Shown here in pieces: positions 44,829 to 56,642 of a stretch of DNA of 64,000 nt (position 1 is the first letter of the stretch; every line of letters begins with the position of its first letter). Source of the DNA: DASZFV01 sp036494575 (lineage in GTDB: Bacteria; Myxococcota_A; Polyangia; Fen-1088); assembly GCA_036494575.1 (NCBI GenBank), contig DASXOE010000083.1, positions 18,126 to 82,125 on the forward strand. Reading direction: 5' to 3'. A program made the position numbers and the translations under genes. The notes beneath the pieces were generated by a model. That model was not told the DNA's origin. It ran no database searches and saw nothing but the letters and a program-made list of their open reading frames with translations.

Positions 44829-46132
44829 GCGCGCCGCGCGCGCCACACCCCGTGGTCGCGCGGGCCGCGTGCGTGCTCGCGTTGGCGGCGGGCGCGTGCG
44901 GCGAGAACGCCCCCGCCGGCGGCGGGGATCCGCAGGTCGCCTACTTGCGCGACGCCGCGAGCCGCCGCCGCGCGCTCGTCGACTCGCTCGTCAATCCCGC
45001 CAATGGCTACTCTGAGCTGCGCCTCGCGCGCTACGCGACCGGCGCGGCCGACGACTGGGAGCGCCTCGACGCTTGGAATCCGCTCGTCGCGCCCGTCGCG
45101 CCCGTCGCGCTCGACGCCGCGCCGCCGACGCCGCTCGCGTTGCCCGCCGACGCGCGCGCCCTCGAGCTGCCCGACGACGCGACCTGGGATGGATCGACGT
45201 CGCTCGTCGCGCTCGGCGAGGAGGCGTTCTTCCGCTACCCCGCGCAGCTCGCGCCGCCGGCCCTCACGCCAGTCACGCGCGACGCCGCCCAACGCTACGG
45301 CCTCTGGCTCGACGGGACGCGCGGCGTCGGCGGCGTCGTCGCCGTCGAGGTCGCGGGGGGCACCGCGCTCGCGCTGTCGTGCTCGTCCTGCCACGCGGAC
45401 GTCGTGGGGGGCCGCCTCGTGCCCGGGCTGCCGAGCGCCCACCTCGACTTGGGCCGCATGATCGTCGACAGCGCCGCGACCGACGACGTGACCAGCTCGA
45501 ACCTCCTCGCCTGGGGACCGGGCCGCAACGACGTCACGACGAGCGATGCGTCGTTGCCCGAGCGCGTCTCCGATCTTCGCCCCCTGCGGTTCCTCTCTCA
45601 CCTTCAATACGACGCGACGGTGCGCCAGCTCGACGTCGTGTCGCTCGCGATAAGGGTCGAGACGCTCCTCATCACGTCGCACGGGCAGGCCAAGCGGCCG
45701 CCGCGCATCGTCGCCCTCGCCATCGCGCAGTACCTGTGGAGCCTCGCCGACGGGCTGTCCGCGCCGCCGGCGGCCGAGACGCCGGGCCGCGCGCTCTTCG
45801 CGGCGCGCTGCTCCGGGTGCCACGCGGGCGACGGCTTCACGAGCGTGCCGCGTCCGCTCGCTCAGGTCGGAACGGATCCCAGGCTCGGCCTGTCACCGGA
45901 TCGAGGCACGGGCTTTTACCGCGTGCCCTCCCTGCGCGGCGTCGGAGGCCGGCCGACGTTGTTCCACGACGGGACGCTGCCTGATCTCGATGCGCTGCTC
46001 GACCCGCAGCGTCTCGACGCCGTCTACGCGGGCGGAGCGCGCGGCGCGGGCCCCGTGAGCGGCCACGCCTTCGGCCTCGATCTGTCGCCGCCGGATCGCG
46101 CGGCGTTGCTCGATTACGTGAGGTCGCTGTGA
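44825..46132 (+). CDS. Two-haem c-type cytochrome lipoprotein
   Basis: The GTG at 44825 overlaps the stop of the upstream lipoprotein. The 435-residue protein has a lipobox AGAC and two haem-binding motifs, CSSCH near residue 190 and CSGCH near 330, each with a following Met-containing region. The layout resembles di-haem oxidoreductase/peroxidase-type cytochromes, but the middle domain is unlike the common MauG/CcpA type in my reading. It would transfer electrons at the cell surface or periplasm, perhaps to the Cys-rich partner. Activity is not certain. Confidence 0.8.
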   Translation: MSAPRAPHPVVARAACVLALAAGACGENAPAGGGDPQVAYLRDAASRRRALVDSLVNPANGYSELRLARYATGAADDWERLDAWNPLVAPVAPVALDAAPPTPLALPADARALELPDDATWDGSTSLVALGEEAFFRYPAQLAPPALTPVTRDAAQRYGLWLDGTRGVGGVVAVEVAGGTALALSCSSCHADVVGGRLVPGLPSAHLDLGRMIVDSAATDDVTSSNLLAWGPGRNDVTTSDASLPERVSDLRPLRFLSHLQYDATVRQLDVVSLAIRVETLLITSHGQAKRPPRIVALAIAQYLWSLADGLSAPPAAETPGRALFAARCSGCHAGDGFTSVPRPLAQVGTDPRLGLSPDRGTGFYRVPSLRGVGGRPTLFHDGTLPDLDALLDPQRLDAVYAGGARGAGPVSGHAFGLDLSPPDRAALLDYVRSL

Positions 46133-46138
46133 GGACGC

Positions 46139-47263
46139 TCAGTGCAGCGCCTTGAAGATGTTCAGGTAGCTGTGGTTCCTGTCGGCGCTGATGGCCCAGA
46201 ACGCGAGTAGATTGATGAAGGCGTTGTCCTGCGCGAAGGTCATGAGCGCCGAGGCGTTCGCGGTCGTGAAGTTCTCGCAGGAGGTGTCGTTGACGCCGAT
46301 CATGGGCGTCACGCCGACGAGCGAGGTCATGCCGAGCGTTTGGATCTGCCCATGCGTAGCCGTGGCCGCCATGATGGCCGCGTTGCCCATGTCGATGTTG
46401 CACGAGCCGTAGTCCATCGCCATGATGTTGACGGTGTCGACGCGCACGCCGTTGGTCTTCGCGTTGGCGAGCAGGTTCCGGTCGGCGGTCGGGAGCCCCG
46501 ACGGCGCGACGGCCAGCGTGTAGGAGATCCTGAGCCCGGGGTTCACGGTCTGCAGGTTCTTGAGCGCCTTGTTGCGCCGATCGATGTCCGTGGTGTTCTT
46601 CTCGGCGCCGCTCTCGATGTCGAGATCGATCCACGTCAGCTTGTACTTCGTGATGACGGACTGATACGCGGCTTGAGCGGTCTCGACGGTCTTGCAGGCA
46701 TCGCCGAGCTCCACGCCGGCCTCGCCGCCGAACGAGACGAGGACGTCGCCGCCTGCCTTGCGCAGGTTCGAGATCTGGTTCGCCCAGTACGTATCGCCCG
46801 CGACTGACTTGCTGCCGTTCCACGCCGGCGTGCAGCCGTTGCTCCCGATGACGAACGCGAGCGTATAGAACTTGTTGCCCGTCGCCGTCGCGAGGTCGGT
46901 GAGCGAGGCGTTGTTCCACGTCTCGACGTAGGGCGCGACGAAACGCGTGGGAAACGACGACGGAACGCTCGCGCCAGCGGCGCCCGTCGCGCCCGCCGCG
47001 TCCGTCGTCCCGGCGGCCGCGTCCGCGCCCGGCTCGCCCGCGCTCCCCGCAGCACCCGTCTCGTCGCCGTCGCCGGCGGCGCCCGCCGGCGTACCGCCCG
47101 TGCCCGTCCGGCCCGCGGCGCCAGCCGTTCCAGCCTCTCCCGTGCTCGAGCCCGCGCCGCCCGACGGCTGCGAGTCGCGCGAGATGCTTCCCTCGCAAGC
47201 GCCGAGACAGGCCAAGAACAGCGACGCCGGAAACGTCCTGGACACGAGACGGAAACTTCGCAT
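46139..47263 (-). CDS. GH18-type glycosidase-like lipoprotein with Gly/Ala linker
   Basis: The 374-residue protein has a lipobox LGAC and then ~80 residues of Gly/Ala/Thr linker. The TIM-barrel domain begins RFVAPYVETWNN and contains LTWIDLDIESG, matching the GH18 active site DxxDxDxE; the proton donor Glu is residue 217. Later segments with MAMDYGSCN and AFWAISADRNHS are as in chitinase-like enzymes. It probably acts on chitin or GlcNAc-containing glycans outside the cell. It is one of three such genes in the window. Confidence 0.86.
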   Translation of the reverse strand: MRSFRLVSRTFPASLFLACLGACEGSISRDSQPSGGAGSSTGEAGTAGAAGRTGTGGTPAGAAGDGDETGAAGSAGEPGADAAAGTTDAAGATGAAGASVPSSFPTRFVAPYVETWNNASLTDLATATGNKFYTLAFVIGSNGCTPAWNGSKSVAGDTYWANQISNLRKAGGDVLVSFGGEAGVELGDACKTVETAQAAYQSVITKYKLTWIDLDIESGAEKNTTDIDRRNKALKNLQTVNPGLRISYTLAVAPSGLPTADRNLLANAKTNGVRVDTVNIMAMDYGSCNIDMGNAAIMAATATHGQIQTLGMTSLVGVTPMIGVNDTSCENFTTANASALMTFAQDNAFINLLAFWAISADRNHSYLNIFKALH

Positions 47264-47306
47264 CGCTCCATAGTAACCGGGCGGCGCCGGCGCCGAACAG
47301 GGCCGA

Positions 47307-47321
47307 CGTCACTTCGTGACG
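47307..47321. repeat. CGTCAC-TTC-GTGACG inverted repeat
   Basis: A perfect 6-bp inverted repeat with a 3-nt loop lies between the GH18-type gene and the DUF4337-type gene. It could be an operator for either divergent gene. Confidence 0.4.
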
Positions 47322-47385
47322 AGGCGCGACGTGGTCATATATGGTGAAATGATTAGGCAATCTCGATCGTCGTCCGTGCGGCGCG

Positions 47386-47415
47386 TTGACACCTCGGCGG
47401 ATCCGGCCCGATAGT
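47386..47415 (+). promoter_or_regulatory. Candidate sigma-70-type promoter of the DUF4337-type gene
   Basis: TTGACA (47386-47391) is followed after 18 nt by GATAGT (47410-47415), 14 nt before the ATG at 47430. The first box is a perfect match and the second a 4/6 match. The transcript would have a very short leader. Confidence 0.45.
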
Positions 47416-47429
47416 CGTCTTTCGACGCA

Positions 47430-48044
47430 ATGGGAGATCTCGCCGACACGGTGAACGAGGCTGTCGAGCGCGCGCGCGAGGCGGGCGGCGGACGCTTCAA
47501 CCTCAACACGATCGTCGCGATCAGCGCGGCCATCACGGCGACGTTCATCGCCGTATGCAACGTCAAGGACGGCAACATCTGCCAGTCGATGCAGCAGGCG
47601 CAGGCGGGCGCCATCGACACCTGGGCCGACTACCAGGCCAAGGGCACGAAGCTCAACATCGCCGAATCGGCGCTCGACGGCCTGCGCTTGCAACAGAAGC
47701 TCACGCCCACCGCGACGCCCGAGGCGCGCGCGCTCGTCGAGAAGACCATCGCCGACTACGAGCAGAAGATCGGACACTACGAGAGCGAGAAGACCCAGCT
47801 CAAGAAGACCGCGGAGGGCTTCCAGGCCGACTACGACCGCCTCAACCTTCACGACGATCAGTTCGACATGGCCGAGGCGTCGACCTCGATCGCGATCGCG
47901 CTCTTCGCGGTGACGGCGCTGACTCAGAAGCGCCGCCTCCTCTATGTCTCGCTGGTGTTCGCCGCCTTCGGTCTCGTGCTCGGAACGGCGGGCTTTCTGG
48001 GGCTCGGCCTGCACCCGGACTTCATCGCGCGCGCCCTCAGCTGA
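47430..48044 (+). CDS. DUF4337-like membrane protein
   Basis: The 204-residue protein has an N-terminal hydrophilic segment, a membrane helix around residues 28-45, a helical stretch (about 55-140) with Glu/Lys-rich coiled-coil character, and two C-terminal helices after residue 155. Segments NTIVAISAAITATFIAVCNV and DTWADYQAKGTKLNIAE are of the DUF4337 type. These are inner-membrane proteins without a known role. Confidence 0.78.
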   Translation: MGDLADTVNEAVERAREAGGGRFNLNTIVAISAAITATFIAVCNVKDGNICQSMQQAQAGAIDTWADYQAKGTKLNIAESALDGLRLQQKLTPTATPEARALVEKTIADYEQKIGHYESEKTQLKKTAEGFQADYDRLNLHDDQFDMAEASTSIAIALFAVTALTQKRRLLYVSLVFAAFGLVLGTAGFLGLGLHPDFIARALS

Positions 48045-48071
48045 GCTCGCTTGTCGCCGCCGACCGTCGCG

Positions 48072-48572
48072 CTACTGCGCGGCAGGCGGGTACCCCGGGG
48101 GAGGCGGTGGATATCCCGCGGGGCCCGCGGCAGGTGGCGGATAGCCCTGGGCGGCCGGCGCATTGCCTTGGGCGGGCGGGGCCCAGCCGGTCGGCGCCGG
48201 GGCGTATCCGGCGCCCGGCGGTTGCAGCTGATAAACGTGCGTGGACTGATACTTCATGAGCCACAAGAGAGGGACCAAGACGATGATCCCGGCGATGAGC
48301 GGGAGGATGTCGACTTCCTCGTTGCGCGATATCGTCACGTCGAGCGGCGCGTAGCCGGGGTACTCGAAGTGGATGGGCGTCGACGAGCCCACGATCTTCG
48401 TGTCGGTGAGCGTGTAAGGCGTGTTTCCGACGACGGCGCCATTGATCGACACGCGCGCGCCCGGCGGTTGCGTCTGCAGCACCGTCGAGCTCGCGCAACC
48501 CGCGAACGCGCACAGCGTGACGGCACACGCGACGGGGAAGGAGCGAGCGAGGCGAAGGCGTCTGATGGTCAT
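48072..48572 (-). CDS. PEGA-domain lipoprotein
   Basis: The ATG at 48572 (MTIRRLR) gives a lipobox AGC. Residues 20-85 carry the PEGA pattern LQTQPPGARVSINGAVVGNTPYTL, a beta-sandwich found in surface and kinase-associated proteins. A membrane helix around 92-108 and a Pro/Gly/Tyr-rich tail (PPGAGYAPAP type) follow, so it may span the membrane. It is 56 nt downstream of the kinase gene, on the same strand, and may be cotranscribed. Confidence 0.78.
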   Translation of the reverse strand: MTIRRLRLARSFPVACAVTLCAFAGCASSTVLQTQPPGARVSINGAVVGNTPYTLTDTKIVGSSTPIHFEYPGYAPLDVTISRNEEVDILPLIAGIIVLVPLLWLMKYQSTHVYQLQPPGAGYAPAPTGWAPPAQGNAPAAQGYPPPAAGPAGYPPPPPGYPPAAQ

Positions 48573-48628
48573 GGTGGCGCCAGTGTAGGGCATCCCGGGG
48601 GCGCGCGTAAACCGCGACGCCCCGGCGT

Positions 48629-50371
48629 TCAGCGAGCCGCGGTGGAGCGGCGCAAGGTCACGCGCTGCTGGCCGAACACGCCGGAGGGCGACGCCAGCGA
48701 GAGCTCACCCTTGAGCTCGCCATCTGCGGCGGCGTGGAGGCCGCCGCGCGCCACGAACTGTCGTCCTGGCGGACACTGGCACGTGAGCTCGAGCGCGCCC
48801 GTCGGCGTGAACGCCCCGTACATGCGGTAGCTCTGCTTCGCCGACGTGTTGTACATCCAGCCCGCGACGGAGCCGTTTTGGCCGACCTGAAGGTACAGCC
48901 GTCCAAGTTGGTCGTGCGCGTGGTCGCTCCAGGGTCCCTCCCAGGTTCCGGCCAAACTCAGGGGGGCGGCCTGCGGGGCTGCCGCCTGGAGGACGGGAAC
49001 GGCCGGCGCTTCGGCGGGAGGCACGCCTGCGATTGGGCCCGCGCGATGCGTGCCCTTCTTCGTCTTGGTCTCGGCCGCCTGGGGCTCGGTCGTTTCTTCG
49101 TCACGCTTCGTGGCTGTCGTTCGGGCGCCGGCCTGGACCGTCGCGGCGGCTGGCGACGCGGGCCCCGGGCCGGCCGCCGCCGGCGCCACGGCGGGCAGCG
49201 CCGTCGTCGCCGCGGCGGCGGCGGGAGGCGCCGCGCTGGACGAGACGGCAGCCGTCTCCGGCGCGCGCCTGAGGAAGAGCGAGCCGGCGACGGCGACGCC
49301 TGCCACGAGCGCGACCGCCGCGCCCACCATCGCCGAGCGCCGCGGAGAGCGCGACACCCCGTCGCGCGGCGCCGCGACTTCGGACGCGGACGCTCCGAAG
49401 GTCGTTCTGACGACTCCCGCCTCCGTCGAGGGGCCGCCTCGCGCGGCTTCGGGAAGCGAGACCGACGCGGCTGCGGCGGAGGGGCCGAGGTCAGTCGGGG
49501 CGGATGCCGCCGCGCCCGGAACGGTGGTCATCCGCGCGACGTAGGTCATGAGCCGATCGGCGACGGCGCGCATGCTGGCGGGGCGTTGCGTGGGGTCCTT
49601 GCGCAGGAGCTCGGCCGTGAGCTCGGCGAGCGGGGCGGGTATGGCGGGATTGGCGGTCCGCGCGTCAGGCGCGGGCTGCGTCAGGTGCGCCACCATGAGC
49701 TCGCCGAAGTTGTCGCGCGAGAACGGCGGACGGCCCGTCAGCATCTCGTGCATGACGCATCCGAGCGAGTAGAGGTCGGTGCGGAAGTCGAGCGCGGCCG
49801 AGTCGCGACACTGTTCGGGCGACATGTAGAGCGGCGTGCCCATGACGGCCCCGCTGCGCGTCCTGTGCACCTGGCCGGCCTGCAGGTCGCCCGCGAGCTT
49901 CGCGATGCCGAAGTCGACCACCTTGACGGAGTCCGGCGGCGTCGCCTGTACGAACATGTTCTCCGGTTTGAGATCGCGGTGGACGATCCCTTTGGCGTGC
50001 GCCGCCTCGAGCGCCTCGGCGAGCGAGCGCATGAGGCGCGCCACGACGAGCGGCGGCAGCGCGCCCTGCCGCGCGAGCAACCCCGCGAGCGTCTCGCCCG
50101 TGAGTAGCTCCATGACGATGTAAGGCCGACCATTGGCGTCGATCTCGCAGTCGAAGATTTGCACGATGCCCGGGTGCGCGATGGCCGACGTGGCGCGGGC
50201 TTCGTTGAAGAAACGCTCGAGGAGATCCGGTCGGTCGACGAGCTCACGCGCGAGCAGCTTGAGCGCCGCTTGGCGCTTGAGGTGGCGGTGCTCGGCCAGG
50301 TAGACCTGGCCCATGGCCCCCGCTCCGAGTTGCTTGAGGATCCGATAGCTGCCGAGGGTCTCGCCTACCAT
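48629..50371 (-). CDS. Serine/threonine protein kinase, PknB-type, with C-terminal domain
   Basis: The 580-residue protein starts at ATG 50371. The kinase domain (about 8-270) has the Gly loop GAGAMGQVY, K38, HRDLKPEN at 131-138 and DFG at 153-155, then GTPLYMSPEQ. A membrane helix at about 345-365 is followed by an Ala/Pro-rich linker and a ~100-residue exported domain that begins LAGTWEGPWSD. This resembles receptor kinases that sense through an external domain. The ligand is unknown. Confidence 0.9.
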   Translation of the reverse strand: MVGETLGSYRILKQLGAGAMGQVYLAEHRHLKRQAALKLLARELVDRPDLLERFFNEARATSAIAHPGIVQIFDCEIDANGRPYIVMELLTGETLAGLLARQGALPPLVVARLMRSLAEALEAAHAKGIVHRDLKPENMFVQATPPDSVKVVDFGIAKLAGDLQAGQVHRTRSGAVMGTPLYMSPEQCRDSAALDFRTDLYSLGCVMHEMLTGRPPFSRDNFGELMVAHLTQPAPDARTANPAIPAPLAELTAELLRKDPTQRPASMRAVADRLMTYVARMTTVPGAAASAPTDLGPSAAAASVSLPEAARGGPSTEAGVVRTTFGASASEVAAPRDGVSRSPRRSAMVGAAVALVAGVAVAGSLFLRRAPETAAVSSSAAPPAAAAATTALPAVAPAAAGPGPASPAAATVQAGARTTATKRDEETTEPQAAETKTKKGTHRAGPIAGVPPAEAPAVPVLQAAAPQAAPLSLAGTWEGPWSDHAHDQLGRLYLQVGQNGSVAGWMYNTSAKQSYRMYGAFTPTGALELTCQCPPGRQFVARGGLHAAADGELKGELSLASPSGVFGQQRVTLRRSTAAR

Positions 50372-50488
50372 GTTCGCGCCAGTCCTTTGGGGCCGTGATG
50401 ATACAGCAGCGCACAATCTGTTGTCTCGCCGGAGACGTCTGTTGCACGACGATGTCCGCGCTCGGAAGGGCGCTGATAGAGTGCGGCA

Positions 50489-51196
50489 GTGAATGCCGCC
50501 CCGGGGAGTTCCGAGCGCTATCCCACGGTCGTCGCCGCGACGCGATACCAGGAGATCCGTGAGCAGATCCAGACGGGCGACATCCTCCTGTTCAGCGGGA
50601 GGCGCTGGCTCTCGCATGTCATCGAAGGCATCTCTCACTCGCGCTACTCGCACGTGGCGTTTCTCACGCGGTGGGAGGGCCGCATCATCGCGATGCAAGC
50701 GGACCTGCGCGGCGTCGAGGTCATCCCGGCGAGCATGCTGGTCTGTCGCTACGAGGGGAACGTCGAGTGGTGGCGCCTCGACGAGGCGCATCGTCATGCG
50801 TTCAACAAGCGTGACTTCCTCGATCGGGCCCTCACGCTCATCGGCATCAAGTATGGCTACCTGAGCCTGCTGTGGCTGGGCATCCGAATCATGCTCGGCC
50901 TGTCCGTCTACCGGAAGTTCTCGCACCTGCGGCCGAGCACGCTCTTTTGCTCGCAGTTCGTCTCGTACTGCTACAAGAACGAAGGCCTCGACGTCAACGC
51001 CAAGGCGGGCGTCGATGGGACCAGCCCCTCAGACTTTGCGCTCTCCGGGCTCTTCACGCGACCCCACCAGCTGTACGACGGCAGCGACCACCAAGCCTGC
51101 CAGGACGTCTTGGTCACGACGGCCTCCGGAAAGAAGAGGCGCAAGAAGGCCAGCACGACGGGATCGTTCTGGAATGGCAAGGAGCGCAGCCATTGA
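50489..51196 (+). CDS. Permuted papain-like (YiiX/DUF830-type) hydrolase
   Basis: The 235-residue protein starts at a GTG and has GDILLFSGRRWLSHVIEGISHSRYSHVAFLTRW with the conserved His, and LFCSQFVSYCYKNEG with the catalytic Cys. This is the circularly permuted NlpC/P60-type fold, whose members act as amidases or lipid-related hydrolases. A Lys/Arg-rich tail ends it. It has no obvious signal peptide. It is divergent from one kinase gene and 51 nt upstream of another. Confidence 0.8.
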   Translation: MNAAPGSSERYPTVVAATRYQEIREQIQTGDILLFSGRRWLSHVIEGISHSRYSHVAFLTRWEGRIIAMQADLRGVEVIPASMLVCRYEGNVEWWRLDEAHRHAFNKRDFLDRALTLIGIKYGYLSLLWLGIRIMLGLSVYRKFSHLRPSTLFCSQFVSYCYKNEGLDVNAKAGVDGTSPSDFALSGLFTRPHQLYDGSDHQACQDVLVTTASGKKRRKKASTTGSFWNGKERSH

Positions 51197-51247
51197 GCGG
51201 GCCCTTGCTTTACGGCGCCGAGCGGGCGCGATAGAAACGGCGTAACG

Positions 51248-54985
<3,738 letters not shown>

Positions 54986-54987
54986 GC

Positions 54988-55926
54988 TCAGGTGGTCTTC
55001 GGCACCTTCTTGCAGGAGCTTTCTATCCCGCGGCCGACCTCCTCGACGAGGCCTCGCAACCAATGGTGCGCCTCCGACGCGTCGGTGCGTCCGTGCCACA
55101 TCATCTGGACGGTGGCGCCGGGCACGTCGAGCGGCATCTTGAGGAGTTGCAGTGGCAGCCTCGTCACCAATGCGCGCGCGACGATCTCACTGAGCGCGGC
55201 GACGTAGTCCGTCGCCGCGACGATGGGCGGGACCAGGAGAAAATGCGACACGCGGAGCGCGACGTTGCGCGTGAGCCCGCGCTCCGCGAGGACGTCGTCG
55301 ACGACGCCGCGGGCGTTCGGCTCCTGGGAGACGAGCACGTGCGCGAGCTTCGTGTACGTCGCGAGCGTGATCTTGCCACGCACGACGGGATGCCCTTTTC
55401 GCGCGACGAAGATGAAGCGGTCCTGGAAGAGGGGCGCGGCGTGGTGACCGGGCGGCAGCCCGCGGTTGAAGCCGAGCACGAGGTCCGCGTCGCCGCGCGC
55501 GAGGTCGGGCGGCACGACGTGCTCCTGCCAGGCCCGGACCTGCAGGCGCACGCGCGGCGCCTCGCGCTGGAGGCGCGCCAGCAGTCCGGGCAGCATCGCG
55601 AAGGCCACGAAGTCGTTCGTCACGATCGTGAAGTCGCGCTCGGCGGTCGCGGGATCGAAGCTCGCTGACGGCTCGAGCCCCTGCTCGAGGGCCAGCAGCG
55701 CCGCGCGCAGCGGACCGGCGAGGGCGAGGGCGCGCTCGGTGGGCGCCATGCCGCCGCTCTTGCGCACGAAGAGGGGATCGTGCAGCAGCTCGCGGAGCTG
55801 GGCAAGCGCGTTGCTGACGGCGGGTTGCGAGAGCCCGAGCCGAGTGCCCGCGCGGCTGACGCTGCGCTCGGTGAGGAGCGCGTCGAGCACGGGCAGGAGG
55901 TTCAAGTTCAAACCCGCTATATTCAT
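54988..55926 (-). CDS. LysR-type transcriptional regulator
   Basis: The 312-residue protein starts at the ATG at 55926. The helix-turn-helix is in LLPVLDALLTERSVSRAGTRLGLSQPAVSNALAQLRELL, and the C-terminal effector domain follows with DFTIVTNDFVAF and DLVLGFNRG. LysR regulators usually control a divergent neighbour and themselves. Here the divergent gene encodes a YceI-type protein, and an inverted repeat overlaps this gene's start codon. The inducer is unknown. Confidence 0.9.
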   Translation of the reverse strand: MNIAGLNLNLLPVLDALLTERSVSRAGTRLGLSQPAVSNALAQLRELLHDPLFVRKSGGMAPTERALALAGPLRAALLALEQGLEPSASFDPATAERDFTIVTNDFVAFAMLPGLLARLQREAPRVRLQVRAWQEHVVPPDLARGDADLVLGFNRGLPPGHHAAPLFQDRFIFVARKGHPVVRGKITLATYTKLAHVLVSQEPNARGVVDDVLAERGLTRNVALRVSHFLLVPPIVAATDYVAALSEIVARALVTRLPLQLLKMPLDVPGATVQMMWHGRTDASEAHHWLRGLVEEVGRGIESSCKKVPKTT

Positions 55927-55941
55927 GGAACGAATATAGCG
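55915..55941. promoter_or_regulatory. 10-bp inverted repeat over the LysR start codon
   Basis: CGCTATATTC (55915-55924), a 7-nt spacer and GAATATAGCG (55932-55941) form a perfect inverted repeat covering the ATG at 55924-55926. It is a likely LysR autoregulatory operator. Confidence 0.7.
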
Positions 55942-55949
55942 CATATGAA

Positions 55950-55972
55950 GCATCCATTTGTCAAATAGATGC
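55950..55972. promoter_or_regulatory. Second palindrome in the LysR/YceI control region
   Basis: GCATCCATTTG (55950-55960) and CAAATAGATGC (55962-55972) are inverted copies around T55961 with one mismatch in 11. It lies 37 nt before the YceI-type ATG. It fits a LysR-binding site and includes the AT-rich centre typical of the family. Confidence 0.65.
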
Positions 55973-56009
55973 GGCGTGCCCAAAGTGGTAAGTGAAAGGA
56001 CATTCCAAT

Positions 56010-56612
56010 ATGAACACCACCACCGAAACCGTCTCCGCCGCTCTCCCTGGGTCTTTCGTGGCCGCCCCCGCCGTCACGACGTGGGACGTCGACACGTCGC
56101 ACGCGAACGCCGGCTTCAAGGTTCGCCACCTCATGGTCTCGCACGTGCGCGGGCACCTCGGCCCCGTCACGGGGACCCTGGTCATCGACGAGCAGGATCT
56201 CACGCGCTCGAAGGTCGACGTGACCATCGACGCCCGCGCCATCGACTCGCGCGACGCCAAGCGGGACGAGCACCTCCGCAGCGCGGACTTCCTCGACGTC
56301 GCCAATCATCCGAGCGTCACCTTCCGCTCGACGCGCGTCGAGGCTCCATCCGGTCCGAGGGGTGATTTGCGCGTCACGGGCGACCTCACGATTCGGGGCG
56401 TCTCGCGCCCAGTGACGCTCGAGGTCGAGGCCTTGCCGCCGGCGATCAAGGATCCGTGGGGCAACTCGCGCCGCGGCGTCACCGCCCGCGCGCGCATCGA
56501 TCGCAAGGATTGGGGCCTGCGCTGGAACCTCGCAGTCGAGGCCGGCGGCGTCGTCGTCGGCGACGAGGTCGCCATCGAGATCGAGGCCGAGCTCGTCGCG
56601 CGCAAGGCCTGA
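56010..56612 (+). CDS. YceI-family protein
   Basis: The ATG at 56010 has AAAGGA at good spacing; a GTG at 55992 is an alternative. The 200-residue protein shows TTWDVDTSHANAGFKVRHLMVSHVRGHLG, RDEHLRSADFLDVANHP and GDLTIRGVSRPVTLEVE, the YceI lipocalin-like barrel that binds isoprenoid-type lipids. No clear signal peptide is present, so it may be cytoplasmic. It is divergent from a LysR regulator. Confidence 0.9.
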   Translation: MNTTTETVSAALPGSFVAAPAVTTWDVDTSHANAGFKVRHLMVSHVRGHLGPVTGTLVIDEQDLTRSKVDVTIDARAIDSRDAKRDEHLRSADFLDVANHPSVTFRSTRVEAPSGPRGDLRVTGDLTIRGVSRPVTLEVEALPPAIKDPWGNSRRGVTARARIDRKDWGLRWNLAVEAGGVVVGDEVAIEIEAELVARKA

Positions 56613-56642
56613 GGCGCGCGCGTCGTTGCCTCTCTATTTGCC

